Shown: piece after piece, positions 44,708 to 52,884 of the stretch
Numbering within the stretch: position 1 is the stretch's first letter
Layout: each line of letters begins with the position of its first letter
NCBI RefSeq assembly: GCF_947492645.1
Contig: NZ_CANLMZ010000005.1
Location: forward strand, 62,001-126,000
Direction: 5' to 3'
DNA from: an uncultured Pontibacter sp.
GTDB lineage: Bacteria > Bacteroidota > Bacteroidia > Cytophagales > Hymenobacteraceae
Length of the DNA: 64,000 bases
Program-made: the position numbers and the translations under genes
The notes under the pieces: generated by a model
What the model saw: only the letters and a program-made list of their open reading frames with translations
The model's database searches: none
Told to the model about the DNA's origin: nothing

Positions 44708-46021
44708 CTAATCCAGTACAAGGGGCTTCAACACTTGGCTAAAGCGGATCGTAAACGTGCTTCCTTTCGTAACATCCAGGTGCAGCTTGCCGTCCAGTTG
44801 CCTTAACAGCGAGCTTACTAAATCCATGCCGAATGTCTTTTTAGTAGGGTCTGTTTGCATGCCGGCTCCGTTATCGCTCACCTGTAGCAGGTATTCACTA
44901 TCTAAGTTAACCAGTTTTAAACGCAGCTTTGGTTCAGAAACATTCACGAAGGCATACTTAAAAGCATTGGTAATTAACTCGTTGCAGATAAGCCCTACTG
45001 GTATAGCAGCCTCAACATTCATCCAGATAGGCTCTACGTCATACTCCAGCATATCTTCGTTATAGGTTTTGCTGTAAGTAAACATAATGGTTTCGGTCAG
45101 CTCCTGCAGGTAATCCGGCATGTATACTGCGGTCGCATTTTCGTTCTGGTACAGCCGTTGGTGTATCAGTATCATCGATAACAAACGGTTTTTACCTTCC
45201 AGTAATGCCTTTCTTGCGTTTTCGTCAGCAATGGCATATGCCTGTAAATTAAGCAGGCTGCTTACTACCTGCAGGTTGTTTTTTACACGGTGGTTCAGTT
45301 CGCGCAGCAGTATGTTGATGTGGTCGTTACGCTCGTTGGCGATTTTAACAGCCTCCTCCAGTTCATGTGTTTTCTGCTCCAGGGTAAGGCGCTGCTTTGT
45401 GATCTGCTCATTCAGCTCAAGCAACTGGTTGTTCTGGTCAAGCACCTTTTGGCGCTCTGTGTTGTAGCTTTTGCGGTAGGTAATAATTATGATCGTTGTA
45501 TAAAAAAGCGTGTACAGCATGGTTACGCCATGGTCTATCATCCTTTCTTCCATGGTATTGTAGGGCAGCACCCAATGCGGGAACACATACTCCAGCACCA
45601 GCAGCACAAGCAAATTGCCATACATCACGCCATACACCCAAAACTGGTACCGCGCTGGCACAATCAGCAAAAAGATGTTAAGCAGCATGATGATGAGGTA
45701 GAAAAGATTCCCGTCTATACCGCCATTGTAAAAATGCATGATACTGAGCAGCAACATGGTGGCCCCCACATAGCAAAAAATGAGGTTAGCCGAGAAGATC
45801 CGTTTTACCCTACCTACAAAGTATAGCCATGCAGAAACAAGAGCGCCAATAAAGCTAAGCCACACAGTTGGGTGCGGCAGGCCGATAAGAAAATTAGCTG
45901 TGCCACCCAGTAATGCAAACGAGGTGATAAAAAAACTGGAAACGTTAAAAATGCGGTGCTCCAGGCTAAAGGTTTCGCTGTTGCCGGTTATAGTCCCGAT
46001 ATACTTGCTTATTGGCTGCAT
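44708..46021 (-). CDS. Sensor histidine kinase, HisKA_2 type
   Basis: Membrane kinase of 437 aa. Residues about 25-190 carry six membrane segments, followed by a coiled coil (LDQNNQLLELNEQITKQRLT) and a HisKA_2 dimerisation domain with phospho-His in ELNHRVKNNLQVVSSLLNLQ near 242. The HATPase domain has the N-box ICNELITNAFKYAF near residue 340 and the G1 box VSDNGAGM near 380. No PAS domain is seen; the membrane part would be the sensor. It starts 10 nt after the response-regulator gene, so they form a two-component operon. Confidence 0.92.
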   Translation of the reverse strand: MQPISKYIGTITGNSETFSLEHRIFNVSSFFITSFALLGGTANFLIGLPHPTVWLSFIGALVSAWLYFVGRVKRIFSANLIFCYVGATMLLLSIMHFYNGGIDGNLFYLIIMLLNIFLLIVPARYQFWVYGVMYGNLLVLLVLEYVFPHWVLPYNTMEERMIDHGVTMLYTLFYTTIIIITYRKSYNTERQKVLDQNNQLLELNEQITKQRLTLEQKTHELEEAVKIANERNDHINILLRELNHRVKNNLQVVSSLLNLQAYAIADENARKALLEGKNRLLSMILIHQRLYQNENATAVYMPDYLQELTETIMFTYSKTYNEDMLEYDVEPIWMNVEAAIPVGLICNELITNAFKYAFVNVSEPKLRLKLVNLDSEYLLQVSDNGAGMQTDPTKKTFGMDLVSSLLRQLDGKLHLDVTKGSTFTIRFSQVLKPLVLD

Positions 46022-46031
46022 GTTACCTGCT

Positions 46032-46622
46032 CTAAGACTTGATCCACTTATGCTTAACAGCCATGGCAATAAGCTCCGAACTGGTTTTCAAATCGAATTT
46101 GCGAAGCAGGTTACGGCGATGTGTGCGTACTGTGTTCTCGCTGATAAACAGCTTTTCGGCAATCTCACGGCTTTTAAAACCAGCAGCCAGGTAACGCACA
46201 ATATCCATTTCCCGGTCAGAGGGGCGCAAATCTTTGCCCTCTGCTGCTCCGTCTGTAGCCTGGGGCCTTAACGCCATTGTAACAGCAATCAGCAGTTGCC
46301 GCTCTGTAAAAGGCTTAAGCACATAAGCCACAGGCTCCGTGGATAATGCATCGTCTACGGTTTGCTGCCCGGAGTAGGCGGTTAAGTAGATGACAGGTGT
46401 CGGTTTTATCTTGAGCAGCTCCTTTACAATAAGATGGCCCTCGTATGCCCCAAATAAGTTAAGATCGCTGATAACAAGGCTAACAGCATTGGATTGATAG
46501 AACGCTAAAGCTTCGTCGCGGTTATCGGTAATGGCTACCTGCTTATGCCCTGCCTCCCGAAGTACAGAAGCAATGTACTCGGCAACAAGTCGTTCGTCTT
46601 CAATCACTAAGATGTTATTCAT
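46032..46622 (-). CDS. Response regulator, LuxR/NarL type
   Basis: Two-component response regulator of 196 aa. The receiver domain has DE near residues 8-9, the phosphorylated Asp in LVISDLNLFG near residue 53, Thr/Ser in VIYLTAYSG near 80 and Lys in AYVLKPF near 103. The C-terminal LuxR HTH (residues 130-195) reads IVRYLAAGFKSREIAEKLFI and ENTVRTHRRNLLRKFDL. It is the first gene of an operon with the HisKA_2 kinase, which is its probable partner. Confidence 0.93.
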   Translation of the reverse strand: MNNILVIEDERLVAEYIASVLREAGHKQVAITDNRDEALAFYQSNAVSLVISDLNLFGAYEGHLIVKELLKIKPTPVIYLTAYSGQQTVDDALSTEPVAYVLKPFTERQLLIAVTMALRPQATDGAAEGKDLRPSDREMDIVRYLAAGFKSREIAEKLFISENTVRTHRRNLLRKFDLKTSSELIAMAVKHKWIKS

Positions 46623-46993
46623 AACTTATACTTTAGAGCCAGCGTGCGAAACCAGGAATGTGATATTCTAACATACACCTCACAGGAAGATAATTATAAA
46701 ACACCTAATATAAATATTCAAATTATACTATGGAAGAAATGATGACACTTTATTTATACTTTATATAAATCCATGAAGTAGCGTTGCAGGGCATAGTGCC
46801 TAAAGTGCCTTTATTTGTACTGATGGCAACAATTTATACGTGCGCAGCATGGTGCAGAAGTCGTTAATAAAAGGCAGTAGAGGCAGGTGCGTAGGTGCAG
46901 GCAGGCTATAAACGTAACAAGCTAACGCACAGAGGCCGCTCCCTTTGCAGGTTAGCGGCCTCTGTGCGTTATAGTATACTTTAGAACAATTTT
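46623..46993. other. Intergenic region with terminator stem
   Basis: About 370 bases between the start of the response-regulator gene and the stop of the RDD gene. The part next to the regulator is AT-rich and should contain its promoter. A perfect inverted repeat near 46924-46970 is listed separately. No gene is supported. Confidence 0.5.
46924..46970. terminator. Hairpin downstream of RDD gene
   Basis: Perfect 17-bp stem (46924-46940 with 46954-46970), 13-nt loop, about 24 nt past the RDD stop on the minus strand. The T-tract is weak, so its strength as a terminator is uncertain. Confidence 0.7.
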
Positions 46994-47725
46994 CTAATGC
47001 ACTTCCATGTCGCCGTGGGTATAGTGGTGATAATCTTTCACAACAGTTTTCAGAAAGTCCCAGTCCGACAGCTCGGTCTGGATGCCGGTAATTTCTTTTA
47101 CCCGCAGCGCGACCTGTTCCAGTAAAGTATGGTTCTGATGTTGTTTTGCTTTGTACACCAGTTTGCGTATCAGGGCCAGGTCTTCGTCGCTAAGCAGGTG
47201 CACTTCCGGGAAAACGATCTGGTAATTTTCTTCTGTGTTGATTACAGGGGCCCTTCTCTGAACCGCACGGGTACGGATAACACAGGTACCGGCTGCCATA
47301 TCGCCTAAGCGCTGCCCTTTACCACTGGCAGCTACAGTAATTATGGCTATCAAACCACTCGAAATACCCATATCCACCAACCTGAAAAGCCAGCGCAGGA
47401 GGTAATCACCGATTGAGGGCGACTCACCTGAAAGTTTGATTACTTTGATATCCCGAGCTTTTTTACCTATGCTTTGGCCGTTCAGGAATATTTCGCACAG
47501 GAGGTGGTAGCAGAGCAGGGGCAGGTAAATTAACACCATAAAAACAATTAGCCCCATTCCGCCTTCCTGAAACCAGTTTCCGGCCGCAAAAACTATAGCT
47601 ACAGCTATTGCCCATACAAACATAACAGCCCCATCAATGATAGTTGCCAGAATTCTGTCACCTACACTTGCCAGCGGGTACTCAACCTCCACGTGCTGCG
47701 TCGTCTGGATTTTTATGGTATTCAT
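46994..47725 (-). CDS. RDD family membrane protein
   Basis: Inner-membrane protein of 243 aa with an RDD domain in residues 10-150: three to four hydrophobic segments, with the Arg and Asp residues of the family in LASVGDRILATIIDGAV near residue 18. The tract NGQSIGKKARDIKVIKLSGE near 83 is the usual cytoplasmic loop. The C-terminal 80 residues are soluble and helical. It diverges from the SpoIIM/MoxR gene row, with which RDD genes often associate. Function unknown; transport or complex assembly is guessed for the family. Confidence 0.9.
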   Translation of the reverse strand: MNTIKIQTTQHVEVEYPLASVGDRILATIIDGAVMFVWAIAVAIVFAAGNWFQEGGMGLIVFMVLIYLPLLCYHLLCEIFLNGQSIGKKARDIKVIKLSGESPSIGDYLLRWLFRLVDMGISSGLIAIITVAASGKGQRLGDMAAGTCVIRTRAVQRRAPVINTEENYQIVFPEVHLLSDEDLALIRKLVYKAKQHQNHTLLEQVALRVKEITGIQTELSDWDFLKTVVKDYHHYTHGDMEVH

Positions 47726-47803
47726 CTGATAAAAAAGTTTGCTTTCTTTTATTTACATCACAAGATATATATATTTGATAGATAACACAACACATACAGT
47801 ACC

Positions 47804-48760
47804 GTGCGCGAAGCAGCCTTTATCCGAAAAAACAAGCTTAAGTGGAAGTCCTATGAAACCGAGGCTGCGGCTAACCCCGATGCCCTGGCCGACAGGTTTA
47901 TAGAGCTTACCGACGACCTCTCGTATGCACGCACGTTTTACCCGAACTCCGAAACAACCGCTTACCTGAACAGCCTTGCCGGCAAAACGCACCAGGCCAT
48001 CTACAAAAACAAAAAAGAGAAAAAAAACCGCCTTGCTACCTTCTGGAAGTATGAACTGCCTTTGCTGTTTCGGGAGCACCACCGCCAGCTACTCTACGCT
48101 TTTGTAATCTTTGCTGTGGCCTGTTTTATCGGGGCACTCTCTGCTGCTTTAGATGATACTTTTGTGCGGCTTATACTTGGCGATGGCTATGTAAACCAGA
48201 CGCTGCAGAACATCCGCAACGGCGACCCCATGGCTGTGTATAAAAGCCATGGCCAGGCAGAAATGTTTCTGGCTATCACGATCAACAATATCCGGGTTTC
48301 TTTTATGGCTTTTGTGCTGGGGGTGTTTTGCTCTGTCGGCACCTTTTATGTTTTGTTTAGCAACGGTATTATGCTGGGGGCTTTCCAGTACTTTTTCTAC
48401 AAACAAGGTTTACTACTGACCTCTGCACTTACCATCTGGATACACGGCACCCTGGAAATATCGGCTATTGTAATTGCCGGTTGTGCCGGTTTTGTGATGG
48501 GCAACAGTATACTTTTCCCGAAAACTCACTCCCGCCTGCACTCCTTTAAACAGGGGGCCCGCCGTGGGTTAAAAATTGTGGTGGGTTTAGTGCCTATTTT
48601 TATTGCTGCCGGTTTCCTGGAGGGTTTTGTTACCCGCCACACCGAGATGCCGATGGCGCTGAGCCTGTTCATTATACTTTCGTCGGCGGCATTTATACTT
48701 TACTACTTTATACTTTACCCACGTTTACTGCACAAGCAACATGCACCACACCAGCCATAA
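47804..48760 (+). CDS. Stage II sporulation protein M (SpoIIM) family membrane protein
   Basis: Polytopic membrane protein of 318 aa with the SpoIIM/DUF95 domain. It begins with GTG (VREAAFIRKNKLKW). Five membrane segments start at about residue 95; the conserved core is FLAITINNIRVSFMAFVLGV near residue 150 and WIHGTLEISAIVIAGCAGF near 210. These organisms do not sporulate, so the name reflects family only. It is the first gene of the cluster that runs through MoxR and overlaps the next start by 20 bases. Confidence 0.9.
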   Translation: MREAAFIRKNKLKWKSYETEAAANPDALADRFIELTDDLSYARTFYPNSETTAYLNSLAGKTHQAIYKNKKEKKNRLATFWKYELPLLFREHHRQLLYAFVIFAVACFIGALSAALDDTFVRLILGDGYVNQTLQNIRNGDPMAVYKSHGQAEMFLAITINNIRVSFMAFVLGVFCSVGTFYVLFSNGIMLGAFQYFFYKQGLLLTSALTIWIHGTLEISAIVIAGCAGFVMGNSILFPKTHSRLHSFKQGARRGLKIVVGLVPIFIAAGFLEGFVTRHTEMPMALSLFIILSSAAFILYYFILYPRLLHKQHAPHQP

Positions 48761-49634
48761 AATTAACCTAAGGCAAGAGCGCGATTTCGGTGAAAAGCTG
48801 AATGCCACGTTCCATTTTATAAAAGCCAACTTCAAGCCGCTGTTCAGGGCCATTTTGCTTTATGTAACGCCGGTTGCATTGCTGGCAGGCATATTTTCAG
48901 GCTTGTACCAGGCACGGCTCTTCCAGGCCATTAGTGGTAACGGCGACTACAACACCTATGGTGAGTACAGCTTTTTTCAGCAGGTAACATCGCTTAATTA
49001 TATCGTGATGCTATTCTTTGTGATGCTGGGTTACATTATGGTGGCGCTGGTGGTGCACAGCTTCATGGTTGTGTATATGGATAGCGACGAAGGCACAGTA
49101 TCTCCGGGTGCTGTATGGGATAATGTAAAAGCAAACATAGTGCAGGGCATTTACGCAGGTGTAGGCCTCGGCATTGTTTGTTTCTTCGGTTTCTTTTTAC
49201 TCGGTTTTGGGCTGTACCTGGGGGTGGTTTGTTCTATTTTCTTTATCGTGATGATACGGGAAGAGACAGGAGTTGTAGAAACGATGGAGCGGTGCTTTTA
49301 CTTGATTAAGCGCAACTGGTGGGCAACTTTTGGTTTCCTGATCGTGGTCGGCTTTATCCAGGGGATAATTGGTTGGCTAGGTTCTTTTCCGGCCGGCATC
49401 GTAATGGTGCTTCGCCTGTTCGGAATACCCGGCATGGAAAGCGACGTGCTGCTGGTGGTAACCAATACGATCGCCTCCATTTTCACCATATACGCATCCG
49501 CCATTTCCATGGTGGCCATCAGCTTTCAATATTTTCATTTGGTAGAGCAGAAGGACGGATTTGGCTGGATAGAGCAGGTAAACCTTATTGGCAAGCGCGA
49601 CAATAACACATTTAAGAATGAGGGCGACTTTTAA
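48741..49634 (+). CDS. Polytopic membrane protein of the MoxR cluster
   Basis: Unrecognised 297-aa protein with about six membrane segments (residues 35-65, 85-112, 138-176, 200-222, 235-262). The N-terminal tract DFGEKLNATFHFIKANFKPLF is a common lead-in of this group in Bacteroidota. Its start overlaps SpoIIM by 20 bases and its end overlaps the DUF4129 gene by 17, so the three are translationally linked. Position is the main clue: a membrane component of the SpoIIM/MoxR/DUF58 assembly. Confidence 0.8.
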   Translation: MHHTSHKINLRQERDFGEKLNATFHFIKANFKPLFRAILLYVTPVALLAGIFSGLYQARLFQAISGNGDYNTYGEYSFFQQVTSLNYIVMLFFVMLGYIMVALVVHSFMVVYMDSDEGTVSPGAVWDNVKANIVQGIYAGVGLGIVCFFGFFLLGFGLYLGVVCSIFFIVMIREETGVVETMERCFYLIKRNWWATFGFLIVVGFIQGIIGWLGSFPAGIVMVLRLFGIPGMESDVLLVVTNTIASIFTIYASAISMVAISFQYFHLVEQKDGFGWIEQVNLIGKRDNNTFKNEGDF

Positions 49635-50355
49635 GCAACTTCATACTTTTATACTTATACTTTGCCTGCTGCTAAGCTTTGGCCCTGCTACCTATGCCCA
49701 GGCACAGGATGGTATACCAGCTTCGGCAACGCCTGTTACGATACGCCACTTTAACGAGCAGGAGCTGCAGAAGCTAAAAGCGAGCAAAGACTTTGAGTAT
49801 TTTGAAGAAGTAAAACCCGATCAGAATTTCCTTGAAAGGGCCTGGAGTGGTTTTAAAAAATGGCTCAGAAAAATATTCTATACTTCTAAGTCCGGGCCGG
49901 TTTGGGAATACCTGCTGTATGCGGCTTTGGTAGCGGGTATAATCTTGATCATCATCAGACTTCTCGGAATGGATACCGGTAATCTGTTTGGCAAAAAAAC
50001 AGAAATCAGCGACATGCCATACCAGGTTTACGAAGAGAATATCCACGAAATGGACATGAAGGCCCTGATTGAGGAGGCGGTACAGCAACGCGACTTCCGT
50101 AAAGCCATACGCCTGCACTACCTGCAAAGCCTGAAACACCTGACCGATCGTGGTTTTATACTTTGGAGGCCCGGCAAAACAAACCGCAGCTATATTAGCG
50201 AGATCAAATCGCAGGAATTACGCCGTGAGTTCGAGCAGCTTACAAGCATGTTTGAGTACGTGTGGTACGGTGGTGCAGCCTTAGGCGACGAGCTTTTTGC
50301 CTCTGCGCGTGCCGAGTTTATACTTTTCGATAAACAGCTAAACCAGTACGCATGA
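49618..50355 (+). CDS. DUF4129 domain-containing protein
   Basis: Membrane protein of 245 aa. A signal-like segment (residues 8-28), an extracytoplasmic part with FLERAWSGFKKWLRKIFY, one membrane segment (LLYAALVAGIILIIIRLLG, near residue 105) and a cytoplasmic DUF4129 C-terminal domain (LHYLQSLKHLTDRGFILWRP, then FEYVWYGG) can be seen. DUF4129 usually sits next to DUF58 and MoxR. Start taken as ATG 49618, overlapping the preceding gene; an earlier in-frame ATG is less likely. It overlaps the next gene by four bases. Confidence 0.87.
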   Translation: MRATFKQLHTFILILCLLLSFGPATYAQAQDGIPASATPVTIRHFNEQELQKLKASKDFEYFEEVKPDQNFLERAWSGFKKWLRKIFYTSKSGPVWEYLLYAALVAGIILIIIRLLGMDTGNLFGKKTEISDMPYQVYEENIHEMDMKALIEEAVQQRDFRKAIRLHYLQSLKHLTDRGFILWRPGKTNRSYISEIKSQELRREFEQLTSMFEYVWYGGAALGDELFASARAEFILFDKQLNQYA

Positions 50356-51539
50356 AAGGATACCGCAACTATATTATCCTGATCGTGCTGCTGTTCGGTG
50401 CGCTGGTAATGCTAGAGTATTTCCGCCCGAAGCCGGTGGACTGGTCGCATACTTATACCCGCAAGGAAAAGATGCCGTTTGGCACCTACGCCCTCTACGA
50501 CCTGCTGCCTTCCCTGTTCCCAAAGAAGGAAGTCCAGGAAGTTCGGGAGCCGATCTATAACCTGCTGCAGGACTCTACCCTATCGGGCAACTACGTGTTC
50601 ATCCATAATTACTTTGAGGCAGATAGTGTAGACACCAATGCTTTGCTGGACTTTGTGAGCCGTGGCAACCAGGTGTTCATTGCTGCAGAAAATATCTCCA
50701 GGTTCCTGACCGATACCCTGAAGTTTGATACACATCATCTGGATAACAACACCCCGGACTCTACTGCTTTATACTTTACCAGCCAGCAAAAGCACCTGGT
50801 TTATACTTACCCTAAAAATCAGGAGGCTGTATACTTAGAGGCCGATCACAAGGCCGGGCATGTGGCGCTGGGCCGTAACAAAGCCGGCTATTTAAACTTT
50901 ATGAAAGTACCGTTTGGCAAAGGCTGGTTCTACATCAACTCTGCTCCGCTGGCCTTTACGAACTACCAGCTGCTCACCCAGGACCAAAGTGATTATGCTG
51001 CCACAGCCTTATCGCACTTGCCTGTAGCACCGGTGTACTGGGACGAGTACCAGAAACAGGGTCGCATGGAAAGCCAGTCCAAATTCAGGGTGCTGATGGA
51101 GCATGAACCGCTTACCTGGGCCTACTACATTGCGCTGGCAAGTATGGTGCTGTTCCTGCTGTTTAAGAGTAAACGTACGCAGCGCATTATTCCCGTTGCA
51201 GAGCCACCACGCAATACCACCCTCGATTTTGTGAAGACCATCGGCAGTTTATACTTCAACAACGGCGATCATAAAAACATAGCAGAGAAAAAGATCGCAT
51301 ATTTTCTGGAGCACCTGCGCCTGCAGTACCACCTCAGCACCAACACCCTGGACGAAGAGCTGAAAGACAGAATTGTAAATAAATCCGGAGCAAACGAAGC
51401 GCTGGTAGCCAATATCTTTAACCTGATCAGCAGCATCCGGGAAAGCAATAGCATTACAGCCCAAACGCTGATGATGCTTAATAATTATTTAGAAGAATTT
51501 AACGCACAAACATCCATAAGGCCAAAGGCTAACGCATAA
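50352..51539 (+). CDS. DUF4350 domain-containing protein
   Basis: Single- or two-pass membrane protein of 395 aa. An N-terminal segment (YIILIVLLFGALVMLEYF) is followed by the DUF4350 domain (YALYDLLPSLFPKKEV, then LLDFVSRGNQVFIAAENISRF). A second hydrophobic segment lies near residue 257 (YYIALASMVLFLLFKS) before a cytoplasmic helical tail. It is the usual partner of MoxR and DUF58. Start overlaps DUF4129 by four bases, and MoxR follows after 2 nt, so the row is one operon. Confidence 0.88.
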   Translation: MKGYRNYIILIVLLFGALVMLEYFRPKPVDWSHTYTRKEKMPFGTYALYDLLPSLFPKKEVQEVREPIYNLLQDSTLSGNYVFIHNYFEADSVDTNALLDFVSRGNQVFIAAENISRFLTDTLKFDTHHLDNNTPDSTALYFTSQQKHLVYTYPKNQEAVYLEADHKAGHVALGRNKAGYLNFMKVPFGKGWFYINSAPLAFTNYQLLTQDQSDYAATALSHLPVAPVYWDEYQKQGRMESQSKFRVLMEHEPLTWAYYIALASMVLFLLFKSKRTQRIIPVAEPPRNTTLDFVKTIGSLYFNNGDHKNIAEKKIAYFLEHLRLQYHLSTNTLDEELKDRIVNKSGANEALVANIFNLISSIRESNSITAQTLMMLNNYLEEFNAQTSIRPKANA

Positions 51540-51541
51540 CC

Positions 51542-52534
51542 ATGGAAGAAGAAGTATTAATTACCGCACAGGAAAACAAGACAGATTACAGCGCGCTACG
51601 CGAGGCAACAAACCGCATAAAAGCAGAGCTGCGTCAGGTAATTGTGGGTCAGGAGAGCCTGATAGAGCTACTTTTAGTGGCTATGCTGGCGGAGGGCCAT
51701 GTACTGATTGAAGGTGTGCCCGGCATTGCCAAAACTTTAACAGCCAAACTCCTTGCCCGCACGGTGCAGGTAGATTTCAGCAGAATTCAGTTCACCCCGG
51801 ATCTGATGCCATCCGACGTGTTGGGTACTTCGGTATTCCACCCCGGCACCGTTACCTTTGATTATAAGCGTGGCCCTATTTTCGCCAACATCGTGCTGAT
51901 AGACGAGATAAACCGTGCCCCTGCCAAAACCCAGGCTTCTTTGTTCGAGGTGATGGAAGAGCAGCACGTAACCCACGACGGTGAAGTATACAAACTATCA
52001 TCCCCTTTTGTAGTGCTGGCTACCCAAAACCCAATCGAGCAGGAAGGTACTTACCGCCTGCCGGAAGCCCAGTTGGACCGCTTCATGTTTAAAGTGCTGG
52101 TAGATTACCCAAGCCTTGAGGAAGAGATTGCCATACTTGAACTACAGCACAACGGCAACAAACTAAAGCGCGACCTGGATTGTGTGCAGCCTGTACTCTC
52201 TGCTAATGAGCTGGTAGCTTTAAGAGAAGCCGTGCAGCAGGTACACCTGGATAAAAAACTACTGGAGTACATTGCCCAGATCGTAGGCGAAACCCGAACA
52301 AACAAATCGCTATACTTAGGAGCCTCGCCGCGTGCCTCTATTGCCTTGCTTAACAGCTCTAAAGCTCTTGCCGCCCTGCGTGGCCGTGGCTTCGTAACGC
52401 CTGAAGATGTACAGGAACTGGCTTCGGTTGTGCTACGCCACCGCATCCTGCTAACCCCGGAACGCGAAATGGAAGGCCTGACTGCCGATGACATCATCAA
52501 GCAGATCATCCAGAAGATAGAAGTTCCGAGGTAG
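51542..52534 (+). CDS. MoxR family AAA+ ATPase
   Basis: Cytoplasmic AAA+ chaperone-like ATPase of 330 aa, thought to load or activate partner proteins in MoxR-VWA/DUF58 systems. Walker A EGVPGIAKTLTAK is near residues 58-70 and Walker B LIDEINRAPAKTQ near 119-131. VLATQNPIEQEGTYRLPEAQLDRF near 157-180 holds sensor 1 and the arginine finger. The C-terminal lid has SPRASIALLNSSKALA. It follows DUF4350 by 2 nt. The DUF58 partner lies 350 bases downstream behind a series of inverted repeats. Confidence 0.95.
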   Translation: MEEEVLITAQENKTDYSALREATNRIKAELRQVIVGQESLIELLLVAMLAEGHVLIEGVPGIAKTLTAKLLARTVQVDFSRIQFTPDLMPSDVLGTSVFHPGTVTFDYKRGPIFANIVLIDEINRAPAKTQASLFEVMEEQHVTHDGEVYKLSSPFVVLATQNPIEQEGTYRLPEAQLDRFMFKVLVDYPSLEEEIAILELQHNGNKLKRDLDCVQPVLSANELVALREAVQQVHLDKKLLEYIAQIVGETRTNKSLYLGASPRASIALLNSSKALAALRGRGFVTPEDVQELASVVLRHRILLTPEREMEGLTADDIIKQIIQKIEVPR

Positions 52535-52884
52535 TGTAAAATAATCTGGCGCGGGAATTTTTCCCGTGTCTTAAAAATAATGTCGAATCTGATATTCGAC
52601 TGGGCCAGAGGCCCAAACTATAGCAAGTCACGAGCGAGGACGCTCGCGCCATGTTTATACTATAGCACCCAAAGCTACGCAGCCACGGCCTTGGCCAGGT
52701 GCACTTTACGGCGGTCCACTGTTTGAGCGTTCAGCGAGTTTGGAGCGTCTTGACTTTTTTGCCTACTTTTTGTGTCAAGACAAAAAGTAGGGCCCAGCCG
52801 GCGAGGCGAAAAGCCAACCAAGAGTAAAGAAGTAAATATCGAGACAAACAGGCATTTAAAGCAACTTAAAATAATAAACCAATA
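52535..52884. repeat. Run of short inverted repeats between MoxR and DUF58 genes
   Basis: Perfect short palindromes in order: CGGGAA/TTCCCG (52552-52566), GTCGAAT/ATTCGAC (52582-52600), GGGCC/GGCCC (52602-52614), CGAGCG/CGCTCG (52631-52646). Then come two interleaved pairs at 52747-52791: GTCTTGAC (52747-52754) with GTCAAGAC (52774-52781), and CCTACTTTTTG (52762-52772) with CAAAAAGTAGG (52781-52791). No gene is supported. The spacing resembles REP-type intergenic repeats. Confidence 0.65.

Noticed and set aside
45290..45826. 178-codon plus-strand frame over the histidine kinase gene
   Set aside because: His/Gln-rich shadow of the kinase gene; no signal, motif or ribosome site.
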